Shown piece after piece: positions 8,740 through 22,100 of a stretch of DNA of 64,000 bases; position 1 is the stretch's first letter, and each line of letters starts with the position of its first letter. A program made the position numbers and the translations under genes. This DNA comes from Bartonella sp. 220B. GTDB lineage: Bacteria > Pseudomonadota > Alphaproteobacteria > Rhizobiales > Rhizobiaceae. The notes beneath the pieces were generated by a model. That model did not search any database. It was not told where the DNA came from and saw only the letters and a program-made list of their open reading frames with translations. Location: assembly GCF_026930205.1 (NCBI RefSeq), contig NZ_JANHOI010000001.1, positions 62,001 through 126,000 of the forward strand. The letters are read 5' to 3'.

Positions 8740-11484
8740 ATGGATAAGAAAAGTGATCATAAAAATAATTTAATCCTACAGCCACCCTCCTCACCTGCTC
8801 TCCATCAACAACGCCCAACGCCCATGATGGAGCAATATATAGAGATCAAAGCAGTTAATAATGACTCCCTTCTCTTTTATCGAATGGGTGATTTTTATGA
8901 ATTGTTTTTTAATGATGCAATTGAAGCCGCTCAAGCTTTAGGAATCACACTCACAACACGTGGAAAACATTTGGGTGAAGATATTCCTATGTGTGGTGTT
9001 CCCGTACATGCTGCGGATGATTATTTGCAAAAACTGATTGCCTGTGGTTATCGCGTTGCTGTTTGTGAACAAACAGAAGATCCTGCAGAAGCTAAAAAAC
9101 GTGGAGCAAAATCGGTTGTTCGGCGCGATGTCGTTCGTCTTGTCACACCTGGAACCATAACAGAAGAAAAGCTCCTTGATCCAACGCGTGCAAATTATCT
9201 TATGACACTTGCCCGCATAAAAACCAGCGATGGAGAAGAATTTGCCCTTTCTTGGATTGATATCTCGACAGGCATCTTTCGTGTCATGGAAAGCCGCAAT
9301 GAAAAGCTTTTAGCAGATATTATGCGTGTGGATCCTCAAGAAATCATTGTCGCTGATTCTTTTTTTCATGATAAATCTCACAAATCACTTTTTGATATTC
9401 TCGGCCGTATTATTTCACCTCAACCCATTAGCCTTTTTGAGGTAATCACTGCTGAACGCGATATTTGTAGTTATTTTAAACTCTCAACCCTTGAAGGTGT
9501 TGCTGATTATTCACGCCCCGAACTCTCCGCAATCGTTGCTGCCATTCGTTATATCGAAAAAACGCAAATCACACATCGCCCCCCTCTCATGCGTCCTGAA
9601 CGTCAAAATGAAAGTGCTACCCTTTTCATTGATGCAGCAACCAGAATGAATCTTGAACTTATTCGAACAATATCCGGTCAACGCGATGGTAGTTTATTAA
9701 AAGCTATTGATCGTACCGTCACGGGAGGGGGATCACGCCTTCTCGTCGATCGCCTCATTGCTCCTCTCACCACACCTGCGGCTATTGACAGACGTCTAGA
9801 TTCCATCGACTTTTTTCTACGCAACCCATCCCTTGCAGAAGCCATAAAGCTGACTTTAAAAGGGGGACCAGATATGCCGCGGGCAGTTTCTCGATTAGCT
9901 CTTGGTAGAGGAGGTCCCCGTGATATGGCAACAATCCAGCGCGGCTTTGAAATCGTTCGTGAACTTCATCAGCTTCTTAACAATGAATTGCTTCCTCAGG
10001 AAATAAGTGATGTACAACAGACTTTTTCACATTTACCTACGGCTTTGCATTTACATCTAGAACAAGCGTTAGCCGATGACCTTCCCCTCCTTAAACGTGA
10101 TGGTGGTTTCATTCGTCCTCAATACCATAAAGAGCTCGATGAAATGCGCGCTTTACGCGATGAATCTCGCCGTGTTATTGCTGAACTTCAAGCACAATAT
10201 GCTCAAGAAACAGATATTAAAACACTCAAAATCAAGCATAACAATATTCTAGGCTATTTTATTGAAGTAACCAATGGACAAGCGTCTGCTCTTACAAATA
10301 GCCCACAAGCTAAAGCTCGTTTTATCCATAGACAAACAATGGCAAATGCTATGCGCTTTACCACAACAGAGCTTGCCGATCTTGAAAGCCGTATTGCTCA
10401 TGCCGCTAACCATGCACTCACACTCGAATTAGAAATTTTTGAAACTCTTGCTCATGAAATTACCGAACAGGTTGATTTTATCCGTAAAGCCTCTGAAGCA
10501 CTCGCTGTTTTAGATGTCACTGTTGCTTTAGCACATCTTGCTGAAGAACAAGGATATTGTCGTCCTAAAGTTGATCAATCACTTACCTTTCATATCACAG
10601 CAGGGCGTCATCCTGTCGTAGAACAAGCACTACGAAAACAAGCAGCAGAACCATTTGTTGCCAATAACTGTGATCTCTCTGTACAAGAAAATCATCAATA
10701 TGCAGCAATTTGGCTTTTGACAGGTCCCAATATGGGAGGAAAATCAACCTTTTTGCGGCAAAATGCTCTTATTGCTATTATGGCGCAAATGGGTTCTTTT
10801 GTTCCAGCTACTACAGCACATATTGGCGTTGTTGATCGTTTGTTTAGTCGTGTTGGTGCTTCTGATGATCTTGCACGTGGACGTTCAACTTTTATGATGG
10901 AAATGGTCGAAACAGCAACGATTCTTAATCATGCTAGCAGTCATTCCCTCGTTATTCTTGACGAAATTGGACGAGGCACATCGACCTTTGATGGACTTTC
11001 TATTGCTTGGGCTGCTGTTGAATATCTTCATGAAGTCAATCACTGTCGTGCTATTCTCGCTACACATTTTCATGAAATGACAGCACTCACGCAAAAACTT
11101 GATCGCCTCCATAATGTAACAATGAAAGTCAAAAATTGGGATGGCGATGTCGTGTTTCTTCATGAAGTTGCAAAAGGAGCTGCTGATCGATCCTACGGTG
11201 TACAAGTTGCTAAACTTGCTGGACTTCCTGAAGCCGTTATTACACGTGCTACGGATGTTCTCTACCAATTAGAACAAGGTGAAATGGCAGGAAAAGGGCA
11301 TAAATTAATTGATGATCTCCCGCTCTTTTCCCTTCAAGCACCATCTTCTGTAAATGACAAAACAAATAAACATTCTATACTTCATGAAGCTTTAGAAAAT
11401 ATCCATCCTGATGAACTCTCTCCTAAACAAGCTTTAGAGGCACTCTATCACCTCAAACAACTTGAAAAAAATCATCCCTCATAG
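8740..11484 (+). CDS. mutS: DNA mismatch repair ATPase MutS
   Basis: MutS recognises mismatches and small loops and starts repair with MutL. The 914-residue protein has the mismatch-reading motif FYELF near residue 52 in the N-terminal domain, connector and lever domains, and an ABC-type ATPase with Walker [10 protein letters not shown] at 662-670. These are followed by [20 protein letters not shown], the Walker B stretch [12 protein letters not shown] and the ATHFHE switch. About 28 residues precede the conserved MMEQY region. The ATG at 8740 is used, and MMEQY at 8824 would be an alternative start. Confidence 0.97.
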   Translation: MDKKSDHKNNLILQPPSSPALHQQRPTPMMEQYIEIKAVNNDSLLFYRMGDFYELFFNDAIEAAQALGITLTTRGKHLGEDIPMCGVPVHAADDYLQKLIACGYRVAVCEQTEDPAEAKKRGAKSVVRRDVVRLVTPGTITEEKLLDPTRANYLMTLARIKTSDGEEFALSWIDISTGIFRVMESRNEKLLADIMRVDPQEIIVADSFFHDKSHKSLFDILGRIISPQPISLFEVITAERDICSYFKLSTLEGVADYSRPELSAIVAAIRYIEKTQITHRPPLMRPERQNESATLFIDAATRMNLELIRTISGQRDGSLLKAIDRTVTGGGSRLLVDRLIAPLTTPAAIDRRLDSIDFFLRNPSLAEAIKLTLKGGPDMPRAVSRLALGRGGPRDMATIQRGFEIVRELHQLLNNELLPQEISDVQQTFSHLPTALHLHLEQALADDLPLLKRDGGFIRPQYHKELDEMRALRDESRRVIAELQAQYAQETDIKTLKIKHNNILGYFIEVTNGQASALTNSPQAKARFIHRQTMANAMRFTTTELADLESRIAHAANHALTLELEIFETLAHEITEQVDFIRKASEALAVLDVTVALAHLAEEQGYCRPKVDQSLTFHITAGRHPVVEQALRKQAAEPFVANNCDLSVQENHQYAAIWLLTGPNMGGKSTFLRQNALIAIMAQMGSFVPATTAHIGVVDRLFSRVGASDDLARGRSTFMMEMVETATILNHASSHSLVILDEIGRGTSTFDGLSIAWAAVEYLHEVNHCRAILATHFHEMTALTQKLDRLHNVTMKVKNWDGDVVFLHEVAKGAADRSYGVQVAKLAGLPEAVITRATDVLYQLEQGEMAGKGHKLIDDLPLFSLQAPSSVNDKTNKHSILHEALENIHPDELSPKQALEALYHLKQLEKNHPS

Positions 11485-11529
11485 GAACACTATACAAAGT
11501 GCTATTTCATGACTATTATTAATGTATGA

Positions 11530-11685
11530 TTATTTATTCATATTATTCTTGCTTTTTCTTGCAATGTATTGATCAGCATTAGAAGAAAAGCTAGCGTGTA
11601 AGAGTAACAAGCCAGCGCCATCATTGTATTTACTGCCCCCCAATATTCCGACACCCCTTGCATTAAGACGATTCATAACAGGCAT
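11530..11685 (-). pseudogene. Integrase N-terminal remnant, second copy
   Basis: An uninterrupted 51-codon frame beginning MPVMNRLNARGVGIL and continuing KYNDGAGLLLLH matches residues 1-30 of the integrase remnant at 2762. It then diverges into ASFSSNADQY and stops. Everything after the first ~30 family residues is missing. The start region is clearly homologous to the copies at 2762 and 42171. It is very unlikely to be functional as a recombinase. Confidence 0.7.
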
Positions 11686-11814
11686 TTTTACCCCTTTTTA
11701 AACGGATTTTTGCCCATACATCAACCACACTTATGATATGCAAGAAAGTAATTTTAATTGATTGAATATAAGAGGGTTTGAGACGAAAGAAATCTTATAA
11801 TTTTCGGGGATATC

Positions 11815-11860
11815 ATTCAACATGCAAAAAATAAATTATCATTATAAATCAATGTGTTGT
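11815..11860 (+). repeat. Dispersed ~45-bp repeat, copy B
   Basis: Shares ATTCAACATGCAAAA and TTATCATTATAAATCAAT with the other copies. It lies 129 bases upstream of the start codon of the integrase remnant at 11685, the same distance as at copy A. Confidence 0.8.
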
Positions 11861-11868
11861 TATAAGAT

Positions 11869-12008
11869 TCAGCCTCTCATATAAAAAATCCACGGCAATT
11901 TGTAAATCATATTCACAATAGCTTGAAATACTCCGTCAAGTTCATTCAAACGAATCACTTGCAATATTGCGCAAGAGATGCTCGAATTTCTAAAAAACGC
12001 TCATTCAT
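11869..12008 (-). pseudogene. Frameshifted fragment of unknown gene
   Basis: The minus strand from the ATG at 12008 reads MNERFLEIRASLAQYCK. After a one-base shift it continues VIRLNELDGVFQAIVNM and IYKLPWIFYMRG to a stop at 11869-11871. The joined product would be about 46 residues. It is adjacent to repeat copy B, nine bases away. I do not recognise the family, and the coding character is inferred only from the long joined frame. Confidence 0.3.
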
Positions 12009-12029
12009 AAAATAATTTTTTTACTATAG

Positions 12030-13868
12030 TTAAATGTTACGAACCGCTCCTTTAGAAGCAGAAGTCGTCATTGCTGCATATGCTTTTAAAGCCTTTGATA
12101 CCTTACGTTTACGCACCTCTGTGGGTTGCCAGGCCGTCTTTCCTTTTGCTTCCATTTTTGCACGACGACACACCATCTCAGCATCATCAACCAACATATG
12201 AATGGTACGATTAGGAATATCTATTTCTATAATATCACCCTCTTCCACCAAAGCAATTGCTCCTCCTTCAGCTGCTTCTGGTGAAATATGCCCAATAGAA
12301 AGCCCTGAACTTCCCCCTGAAAAACGGCCATCTGTTATAAGCGCACAGACTTTGCCTAATCCTTTGGATTTGAGATAGCTCGTTGGATAGAGCATTTCTT
12401 GCATCCCCGGTCCACCACGAGGACCTTCATAACGGATTAAAACAATATCACCTGATTGAATTTTGTCGTTCAAGATTGCCGCAACAGCCGAATCTTGGCT
12501 CTCAAAAATCCTTGCTGGACCTTTAAAAGTTAAAATCGACTGATCAACACCTGCTGTTTTTACAATACAGCCATCTTCTGCAAGATTTCCATAAAGAACT
12601 GCCAATCCTCCATCTTGCGAATAGGCATGTTCTCTGTCCCGAATCACACCATTTTTACGATCAAGATCAAGGGTATCATAGCGACGAACTTGACTAAAAG
12701 CTGTTTGTGTTGGAAACCCACCTGGTGCTGCACGATAAAATTCATGAATCGCTGTTTCATGTGCTTGTTTCACATCCCAGTGCTCAAGAGCTTCTTTCAT
12801 CGTTTTCGCATGAACCGTATAGGCAGATGTGTCAATGAGACCTGCTGCATCCAGTTCTCCTAAAAGCCCCATAATACCACCAGCACGATGAACATCCTCC
12901 ATATGCACATTAGCAACAGCAGGGGCAACCTTACATAAAACAGGCACACGACGTGAAAGGCGATCAATATCTGTCATGGTAAAATTGATCTCACCCTCTT
13001 GTGCTGCAGCCAAAAGATGCAAGACAGTATTGGTTGATCCCCCCATGGAAATATCTACGGTCATTGCATTTTCAAAAGCCTTGCGTGAAGCAATAGAACG
13101 CGGCAAAACTGTTTCATCATTCTTTTCATAGTAACGCTTGACCAGCGCAACAATCTGCCTTCCAGCTTCTTCAAAAAGCATTCGTCTATCTGAATGAGTC
13201 GCTAACACTGACCCGTTTCCAGGAAGAGAAAGCCCTAATGCTTCGGTCAAACAATTCATAGAATTTGCTGTAAACATCCCTGAACAAGAACCACATGTAG
13301 GACAAGCAGCCCGTTCTATCTCCGCAACTTCTTCTTCTGAATTATACTCTGAAGCCGCAGCAATCATTGCGTCAACTAAGTCAACAGTAAGATCTTGACC
13401 TTTCCATTTAATCTTACCGGCTTCCATAGGACCACCTGAAACAAAAATTGTTGGAATATTCAACCGCAAAGAAGCCATTAACATACCAGGTGTAATTTTG
13501 TCACAATTGGAAATACAGACAAGTGCATCAGCACAATGTGCATTGACCATATATTCAACAGAGTCCGCAATGATTTCACGCGAAGGCAAAGAATAAAGCA
13601 TCCCATCGTGCCCCATAGCAATTCCATCATCTACAGCGATTGTGTTAAACTCTTTCGCAACACCACCAGCAACAGCTATTTGGTCTGCCACCAGCTGCCC
13701 AAGATCTTTTAAATGGACATGCCCTGGTACAAATTGTGTAAAAGAATTCGCAATAGCAATAATGGGTTTACCAAAATCACTATCTTTCATCCCTGTTGCA
13801 CGCCAAAGACCACGGGCTCCTGCCATATTGCGTCCGTGGGTTGATATTCTTGAACGGTAAGAAGGCAT
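12030..13868 (-). CDS. ilvD: Dihydroxy-acid dehydratase
   Basis: Dehydrates 2,3-dihydroxy-acids to 2-keto acids, the third common step of isoleucine and valine synthesis. It is an iron-sulfur enzyme. The 612-residue length is that of the family. Cluster-ligand motifs CISNCDK and [10 protein letters not shown] are present, and the C-terminal half carries [20 protein letters not shown]. The ATG at 13868 follows a GAGGGGAA ribosome site. It is monocistronic in this view, with gaps on both sides. Confidence 0.97.
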   Translation of the reverse strand: MPSYRSRISTHGRNMAGARGLWRATGMKDSDFGKPIIAIANSFTQFVPGHVHLKDLGQLVADQIAVAGGVAKEFNTIAVDDGIAMGHDGMLYSLPSREIIADSVEYMVNAHCADALVCISNCDKITPGMLMASLRLNIPTIFVSGGPMEAGKIKWKGQDLTVDLVDAMIAAASEYNSEEEVAEIERAACPTCGSCSGMFTANSMNCLTEALGLSLPGNGSVLATHSDRRMLFEEAGRQIVALVKRYYEKNDETVLPRSIASRKAFENAMTVDISMGGSTNTVLHLLAAAQEGEINFTMTDIDRLSRRVPVLCKVAPAVANVHMEDVHRAGGIMGLLGELDAAGLIDTSAYTVHAKTMKEALEHWDVKQAHETAIHEFYRAAPGGFPTQTAFSQVRRYDTLDLDRKNGVIRDREHAYSQDGGLAVLYGNLAEDGCIVKTAGVDQSILTFKGPARIFESQDSAVAAILNDKIQSGDIVLIRYEGPRGGPGMQEMLYPTSYLKSKGLGKVCALITDGRFSGGSSGLSIGHISPEAAEGGAIALVEEGDIIEIDIPNRTIHMLVDDAEMVCRRAKMEAKGKTAWQPTEVRKRKVSKALKAYAAMTTSASKGAVRNI

Positions 13869-14329
13869 TATTTTTTCCCCTCAAATAATTCCATTTTTTC
13901 TGTTGTGCTGTAAGCTAACCTTAAAAACAAGAGCGCATGCATAAAAAAGAAAAAAATACCTCTTTTGAGACATTTAAATCACAAAATGCGAAGTTAACCA
14001 TAAACCTCGTGCGACAGTATTTTTCATACTCTCATAAAGCTTCTTTTTATCGTTTTTACCGCTGCTCTTTTTTACATATGATGTTTATCGACATAAAAAC
14101 GCGCCTTTTCATATGCATCTGATGAATATCACGCACTTATTTTTTCGCTTTTATGACAGTAAAGCTCTATAAATAATAAAAAAGCATGGTCAAAAACCGC
14201 AAATAAATATTGTTTAAGAACCATTAAAAAATTACAAGGCAAGAGCAACACCAACCACACCTGCATCCCTTAAAATGCATAAATTTCTGTTATATGATGA
14301 TGCCTTATTAGTAAAAATCTGTACCTTTT
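13869..14329. other. 461-bp interval upstream of ilvD
   Basis: A+T-rich sequence between ilvD and tRNA-Ala. It presumably includes the ilvD promoter. Short open frames here have no recognisable product, and I see no strong hairpin or repeat. Confidence 0.5.
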
Positions 14330-14405
<76 letters not shown>

Positions 14406-14540
14406 ACATAAAGGTGGATTCTTTTCCCAAAGAACGGTAAACAATCTCAAGAGGGTTTCTAAAACGAGAGAAAGCGAAGATCAAGAAGAATTTGCATGCA
14501 ATAAAAAGGAGACCTTCTTTCTTCTCTTAAAAATCGTCTC

Positions 14541-14921
14541 TTAAAGATCGTCATCGTTAGAAACACCACCTCCGATAATACCAGTAACGTCATCATCGTC
14601 ATCGTCTTCATCGTGAGACAAAAACGTGTCATCGTCATCACCAAGATCCACATCACTATCTTCCAAATCAGGAAGATCATCATCTTTAGAATCGTCATCA
14701 TCCTCTTCAAGAAGCATAAAAGCAGACTTTTCAAGTGCTGTATCAAGTTCTTCCGCATCGACTTCTTCTTCATTACTTGCTTCAGCTGCTGCAACTTCAA
14801 AATAAGAGCGCGGGTAAGAAATTCCCGTATAAGGTGATACAATAGGGTCGCGATTAAGATCATAAAACTTTTTTCCTGTTTCTGGATCAATACGCTTCGT
14901 TCCAAGTTCTTGTTTTGCCAT
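14541..14921 (-). CDS. TIGR02300-family acidic protein
   Basis: A 126-residue protein with the conserved N-terminal block of the alphaproteobacterial TIGR02300 family: KRIDPETGKKFYDLNRDP followed by IVSPYTG. The second half is extremely acidic, with runs of Asp (EEDDDDSKDDD, DEDDDDDDV). No enzymatic motif is visible and the family function is unknown. The conserved head resembles a small zinc-ribbon-like segment without cysteines. It lies between tRNA-Ala and aroA, pointing away from aroA. Confidence 0.85.
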   Translation of the reverse strand: MAKQELGTKRIDPETGKKFYDLNRDPIVSPYTGISYPRSYFEVAAAEASNEEEVDAEELDTALEKSAFMLLEEDDDDSKDDDLPDLEDSDVDLGDDDDTFLSHDEDDDDDDVTGIIGGGVSNDDDL

Positions 14922-14957
14922 GAACCATCCCTCTTTGATTAACTACAATTGCGTTAA

Positions 14958-17080
<2,123 letters not shown>

Positions 17081-17101
17081 AATCGTTAAGGTGATTTTCG
17101 G

Positions 17102-17182
17102 CCTAGCGCTAATTTTTCTTCCTATTTAAGAAAAAAGGCATGAAGTTACCCAGTGTTAACACCAACCTAGCGCTTATGCCTT
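17102..17182 (+). promoter_or_regulatory. Candidate structured leader of rpsA
   Basis: The 133-base gap before rpsA contains AAGGCAT (17136-17142) able to pair with ATGCCTT (17176-17182). Between them is the perfect palindrome GTGTTAACAC (17153-17162). A direct repeat CCTAGCGCT occurs at 17102 and 17165. It could be a leader RNA used in S1 autoregulation or a terminator for cmk. Neither is proven. Confidence 0.35.
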
Positions 17183-17213
17183 ATTACAATTAAGGTATGT
17201 ATCAGGAGTTCTT

Positions 17214-18914
17214 ATGTCACAATACAATCCCACAACAGCGGATTTTGAAGCTCTTTTAACAGAATCTTTTCAAACCAATGATCTTAATGAAGGATCCGTT
17301 GTTAAAGGTCATGTCATCGCAATCGAAAAAGATATAGCCATTATTGATGCTGGACTTAAAGTCGAAGGACGTATTCCACTCAAAGAATTTGGAGCTAAAG
17401 GAAAAGATGGTTCCTTAAAAGTTGGCGATGAAGTTGAAGTTTACATTGAGCGCATTGAAAATGCCATGGGTGAAGCTGTTCTATCGCGTGAAAAAGCACG
17501 GCGCGAAGAAAGCTGGATTCGTTTAGAAGAAAAATTCAATGCTGGAGCACGCGTTGATGGCGTTATCTTTAGCCAAGTTAAAGGAGGATTTACAGTCGAT
17601 CTCGATGGTGCTGTTGCTTTCTTGCCTCGCAGCCAAGTCGATATTCGACCCATTCGCGATGTTTCACCTTTCATGCACAATTCGCAATCCTTTGAAATTT
17701 TAAAAATGGATCGTCGTCGTGGCAATATTGTTGTTTCACGTCGTACTGTCTTAGAGGAAAGTCGTGCCGAGCAGCGTTCAGAAATCGTACAAAATCTTGA
17801 AGAAAACCAAATCGTTGAAGGTGTTGTTAAAAATATCACTGATTATGGTGCCTTTGTCGATCTTGGTGGAATTGATGGCCTCTTGCATGTTACAGATATG
17901 GCTTGGCGCCGTGTTAACCACCCATCTGAGGTGCTCACAATTGGACAAACTATTAAAGTGCAAATCATTCGTATCAATCAAGATACACACCGTATCTCTC
18001 TTGGTATGAAACAGCTTGAAAGTGATCCTTGGGAAACCATCAGCGCTCGATATCCTGTTGGTAAAAAAATTACTGGTGCTGTTACCAACATCACTGATTA
18101 CGGTGGTTTTGTTGAAATAGAGCCCGGAATCGAAGGATTGATCCACGTTTCCGAAATGAGTTGGACAAAGAAAAATGTTCATCCAGGAAAACTTCTTTCC
18201 ACATCGCAAGAAGTGGAAGTGGTGGTTCTGGAAATTGATCCTTCTAAACGACGTATTTCTCTTGGCTTAAAACAAACATTTGAAAATCCATGGATTGCTT
18301 TTGCCAACAAATTTCCTGTTAATTCACAAATTGAAGGAGAGGTCAAAAACAAAACAGAGTTTGGTCTCTTCATTGGGCTTGAAGGTGATGTTGACGGCAT
18401 GGTTCATCTTTCCGATCTTGATTGGAATCGCCCTGGTGAGCAAGTCATTGATAATTACAATAAAGGTGATATCGTTAAAGCTGTCGTCCTGGACGTTGAC
18501 GTTGAAAAAGAACGTATTTCTCTTGGAATTAAACAACTTTCCAATGATAAAGTTGGAGAAGCTGCTGCTGCTGGAGAACTTCGCAAAGGTGTTGTCGTAA
18601 CATGTGAAGTGACTGCGGTTAATGACAATGACATTGGTGTGAAATTGATTGACCACAATCTTGAAACAACCATTCGTCGCGCTGACTTAGCTCGTGATCG
18701 TGATGAACAGCGCCCTGAACGTTTTTCAATTGGTCAAAGAATTGATGCGCGCATCACTGCATTTGATAAAAAAACACGTAAACTTTCAGTGTCTATCAAA
18801 GCTTTAGAAATTGCTGAGGAAAAAGAAGCTGTTGCACAATATGGTTCTACAGACTCAGGCGCTTCTCTTGGCGATATTCTCGGCGCAGCTTTGAAAAAAC
18901 AAGAACAAGATTAA
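17214..18914 (+). CDS. rpsA: 30S ribosomal protein S1
   Basis: S1 brings mRNA to the 30S subunit and is needed for initiation on many messages. The 566-residue protein consists of successive S1 (OB-fold) repeats. They are recognisable from recurring blocks such as GAFVDLGGIDGLLHVTDMAW, GGFVEIEPGIEGLIHVSEMS and GLFIGLEGDVDGMVHLSDLD, each followed by an R-I-SLG-KQL strand. Length and repeat number (six) match the full-size Gram-negative form. The ATG at 17214 has AGGAG upstream. An intrinsic terminator follows. Confidence 0.97.
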   Translation: MSQYNPTTADFEALLTESFQTNDLNEGSVVKGHVIAIEKDIAIIDAGLKVEGRIPLKEFGAKGKDGSLKVGDEVEVYIERIENAMGEAVLSREKARREESWIRLEEKFNAGARVDGVIFSQVKGGFTVDLDGAVAFLPRSQVDIRPIRDVSPFMHNSQSFEILKMDRRRGNIVVSRRTVLEESRAEQRSEIVQNLEENQIVEGVVKNITDYGAFVDLGGIDGLLHVTDMAWRRVNHPSEVLTIGQTIKVQIIRINQDTHRISLGMKQLESDPWETISARYPVGKKITGAVTNITDYGGFVEIEPGIEGLIHVSEMSWTKKNVHPGKLLSTSQEVEVVVLEIDPSKRRISLGLKQTFENPWIAFANKFPVNSQIEGEVKNKTEFGLFIGLEGDVDGMVHLSDLDWNRPGEQVIDNYNKGDIVKAVVLDVDVEKERISLGIKQLSNDKVGEAAAAGELRKGVVVTCEVTAVNDNDIGVKLIDHNLETTIRRADLARDRDEQRPERFSIGQRIDARITAFDKKTRKLSVSIKALEIAEEKEAVAQYGSTDSGASLGDILGAALKKQEQD

Positions 18915-18944
18915 TGTTCAATTGTTAACACAATGATTAAAATT

Positions 18945-18978
18945 AAGGTCGCTTTTCTTTCTAGCGGCCTTTTTTATT
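18945..18978 (+). terminator. rpsA terminator
   Basis: AAGGTCGC (18945-18952) pairs with GCGGCCTT (18964-18971, one G-U pair), followed by a T-rich run. Confidence 0.85.
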
Positions 18979-19148
18979 TTTTAAAGAAGTTGTCTGCTGA
19001 TTTCTGCAATAATCTCTTCAAAAATTGTAAAGACTCTTAAAGAAAAATAAAAAATTTGTTTTTTCTATGAACTGCTCATTATTAAGATAAAGTGCTTACA
19101 GCCTCTTAAACATAAAGAAACCATGTAATTGAATAGCAATAGAAAATT

Positions 19149-22100
19149 ATGGCACTTACAATCTCTTTCATGAAGTGGTTTTGTTCTCAACAAACTGAAA
19201 CCCATTTTCTCACTCAAACCAATTTTCCCCTTCGTTCAACTTATAAATCACAGGATGAATTGTATAAATTAGGCCATGATATTGCCTCTCAAAAAGAAAT
19301 CTTACTTCCTGAATATAAAGGAGAAAATAATTTTCATAGAAGGTTAAATGAAAATGCCAAACTTATTCTCCATGCCTTTCAGACCAGCGATATTGCTGCT
19401 TGGAATGATGAAACCATTTCTCCAGCTGCGCAATGGCTCATTGATAATCATTATACTATTGACAAAACGATACAACAACTGCGTCGTAATTTATCCAAGT
19501 CCTTCATCAAGCAACTTCCCGTTTATAAACAAAATACAGGCATACCACGTATCTTTGCTTTAACTTGGCTTTATATTGCTCATACAGATAGTGGATTTTC
19601 ACAAAAAACACTCACGGCCATGATCAAAGGATTTCAAGAAATTTGTACCCTTAAAATTGGTGAATTATGGGCACTTCCTTCTGTCATGCAAATGTTGTTA
19701 ATTGAAAATGTGTGTCGTCTTTCACAGCATATTGAAAAAACACGGTCTATGCGCCATCTTGCGCATAAAGTCGCTGATAAAATTTCTCTTGCAGACAATG
19801 AAACAAAATTACACACTCTTTTTACGCGCTATGAATCGTTCACTGCTGATCCAACCTTTTCAACGCATTTATTCTACCGTCTCCGTAGTGCATCTGTAGA
19901 TACAACAACCGCATTAACTTGGCTTGAAAAGCAATTACAAAGCCGAGGTAGTAATTTAGAAATTGTGACAGCGGATGAACATACCCGCCAAGCAGCAAAT
20001 GGTGTAACTATGGGCAATATTATCCGTGCCCTTAAAGCCATTGATGATGTTGATTGGACAGTATGGTTTGAAACTATCAGTTCTGTGGACTCCATTTTGC
20101 GTGAAAATAGTGATTTTTCCGAAATTGATTCTCGTTCACGCAATCTCTATCGACAAGTCATCGAAAAAATTGCACATCTTTCACCTCTTAGTGAACTAGA
20201 AGTTGCACGTAAAGCTGTAGAAATGGCACACTCTTCCTCTAAAGAATCTTCTCATCGTAGTCATTCCTCTGTTGGCTGGTATCTCGTTGATGATGGGCGT
20301 TACGCTTTTGAAAAAGCTTGTAGATACACGCCTCCTCTTTTCATAAAATGGGCACGAGCTTTCTCTTCTTTACGAATAAAAACTATTGCAATTCCTGTTT
20401 CTTTTTTAACCTTTGCTTTTTTGCTTACAACTTATTTTCTATTATCGACATCTAGCATAGCTCCATGGATGACTATTTTCTTTACCGCATTAGCGCTTTT
20501 TCCTGCTATGGATGCGGCCTTTGCCTTCTTCAACACTGTTGTTTCATGGATTATTCCATCAAAACAACTCATTGGTTATGAATATAAAGAGGGGATTCCT
20601 AAAAATGCACGCACAATGGTTGTCGTGCCTACTCTTATTTCATCCCATGAGTATATTGATGAGCAAGTGCGTAATCTTGAAGTACACTATCTTTCTAATC
20701 CGAAAGGTGCCATTCATTTTGCGCTCGTAACGGATTGGAGTGATGCTCCTTTCGAACAAACGCAAGATGATCTTGATCTTCTGCATTATGCACAAAAAAA
20801 AATTGATCAACTCAATCGTTGTTATCATCGTGATGATATCCCCATTTTTTTTCTTTTACACCGTCGGCGTCTTTATAATACCAGTGAAAAATGCTGGATG
20901 GGATGGGAGCGAAAGCGAGGAAAACTTTATGAACTTAATCTGTTATTAAGAGGCGATAAAAATACAAGCTTTTACCCTCCCAATCCACTTCTTCCCATGA
21001 ATTGCCGTTTTGTTATGACGCTCGATTCAGACACACGTCTTACCCATGAAAGTGTGACAAAACTTGTTGGAAAACTTAACCATCCGCTCAACCAACCGAT
21101 CTTTAATACACAAAATAAAAAAATTGTAAAAGGTTATAGCATTTTACAACCTCGTATGACACCTTCCCTTACAACAGGAAAAGAAACATCAATTCTGCAA
21201 CGTATTTTTTCTACGAACCGTGGCCTTGACCCTTATGTCTTTGCCGTTTCTGATACTTATCAAGATCTTTTGGGAGAAGGAACTTTCATTGGTAAAGGCC
21301 TTTATAATCTTGATGCATTTCAACAGTCCCTTGAAGGAAAGATTAAAGAAAATACCGTTCTTAGTCACGATCTCTTAGAAGGAGGATATGCACGCACTGC
21401 ATTGGTCAGTAATGTAGAAATGATCGAGGATTATCCAACAACCTACAATATTGATGTTATGCGTCATCATCGTTGGACTCGCGGTGATTGGCAACTGTTG
21501 CCTTATCTGTTTTCCCCCAAGAAAATCAGTTCCACAACACGTTGGAAAATGCAAGATAATCTGCGTCGTTCTCTCACACCACTTATGTGGATAATCGCTG
21601 CCTTCGCAGGGTGGTCTTTTTTACCATTAAAGAGTGCAATCATCTGGCAAATATTCCTGCTGTTTAGTCTCTTCGTCTCACCAATTTTAGGCGTATTACA
21701 AACTCTTGTTCCATCCACTATTGATTATTCTCTGCAAGGGTATTTTCAATTAATTTTGAACAAGATTGTCCTTACGGGTGCAAATATCTTTCTTAAACTT
21801 ATATTTCTTGCCCATTCAGCTTATTTTATGACTGATGCCATCATCCGCGCACTCTATCGCATGACAATTTCAAAAAAACATCTTCTTGAATGGAAAACTT
21901 CTGCTGCAACAAAGACAATGCCCAACAGTTTAGGCTTTTATATCCTTACAATGTGGACTGCATCGCTTATTGGTATTCTTGCCATAACATTACCTTTCTT
22001 TTTTAAGAGTTCCTCAAGCTTTATTGCTTTGCCTTTTGGACTTGCATGGTTCTTTTCACCCTTAATTGCGTGGTTTGTTAGCCAACCTTCAGAATTTCAA

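Larger units (their letters stand above)
11485..12029. other. 545-bp interval with a second integrase module
   Basis: Between mutS and ilvD, reading the minus strand, come a frameshifted unknown fragment (12008-11869), the dispersed repeat (11860-11815) and an integrase N-terminal remnant (11685-11530). No intact gene is present. Confidence 0.7.

Noticed and set aside
14459-14905. 148-codon minus-strand frame over the TIGR02300 gene
   Set aside because: Out-of-frame shadow of the Asp-rich coding repeat, giving artificial Met/Leu/Ile runs.
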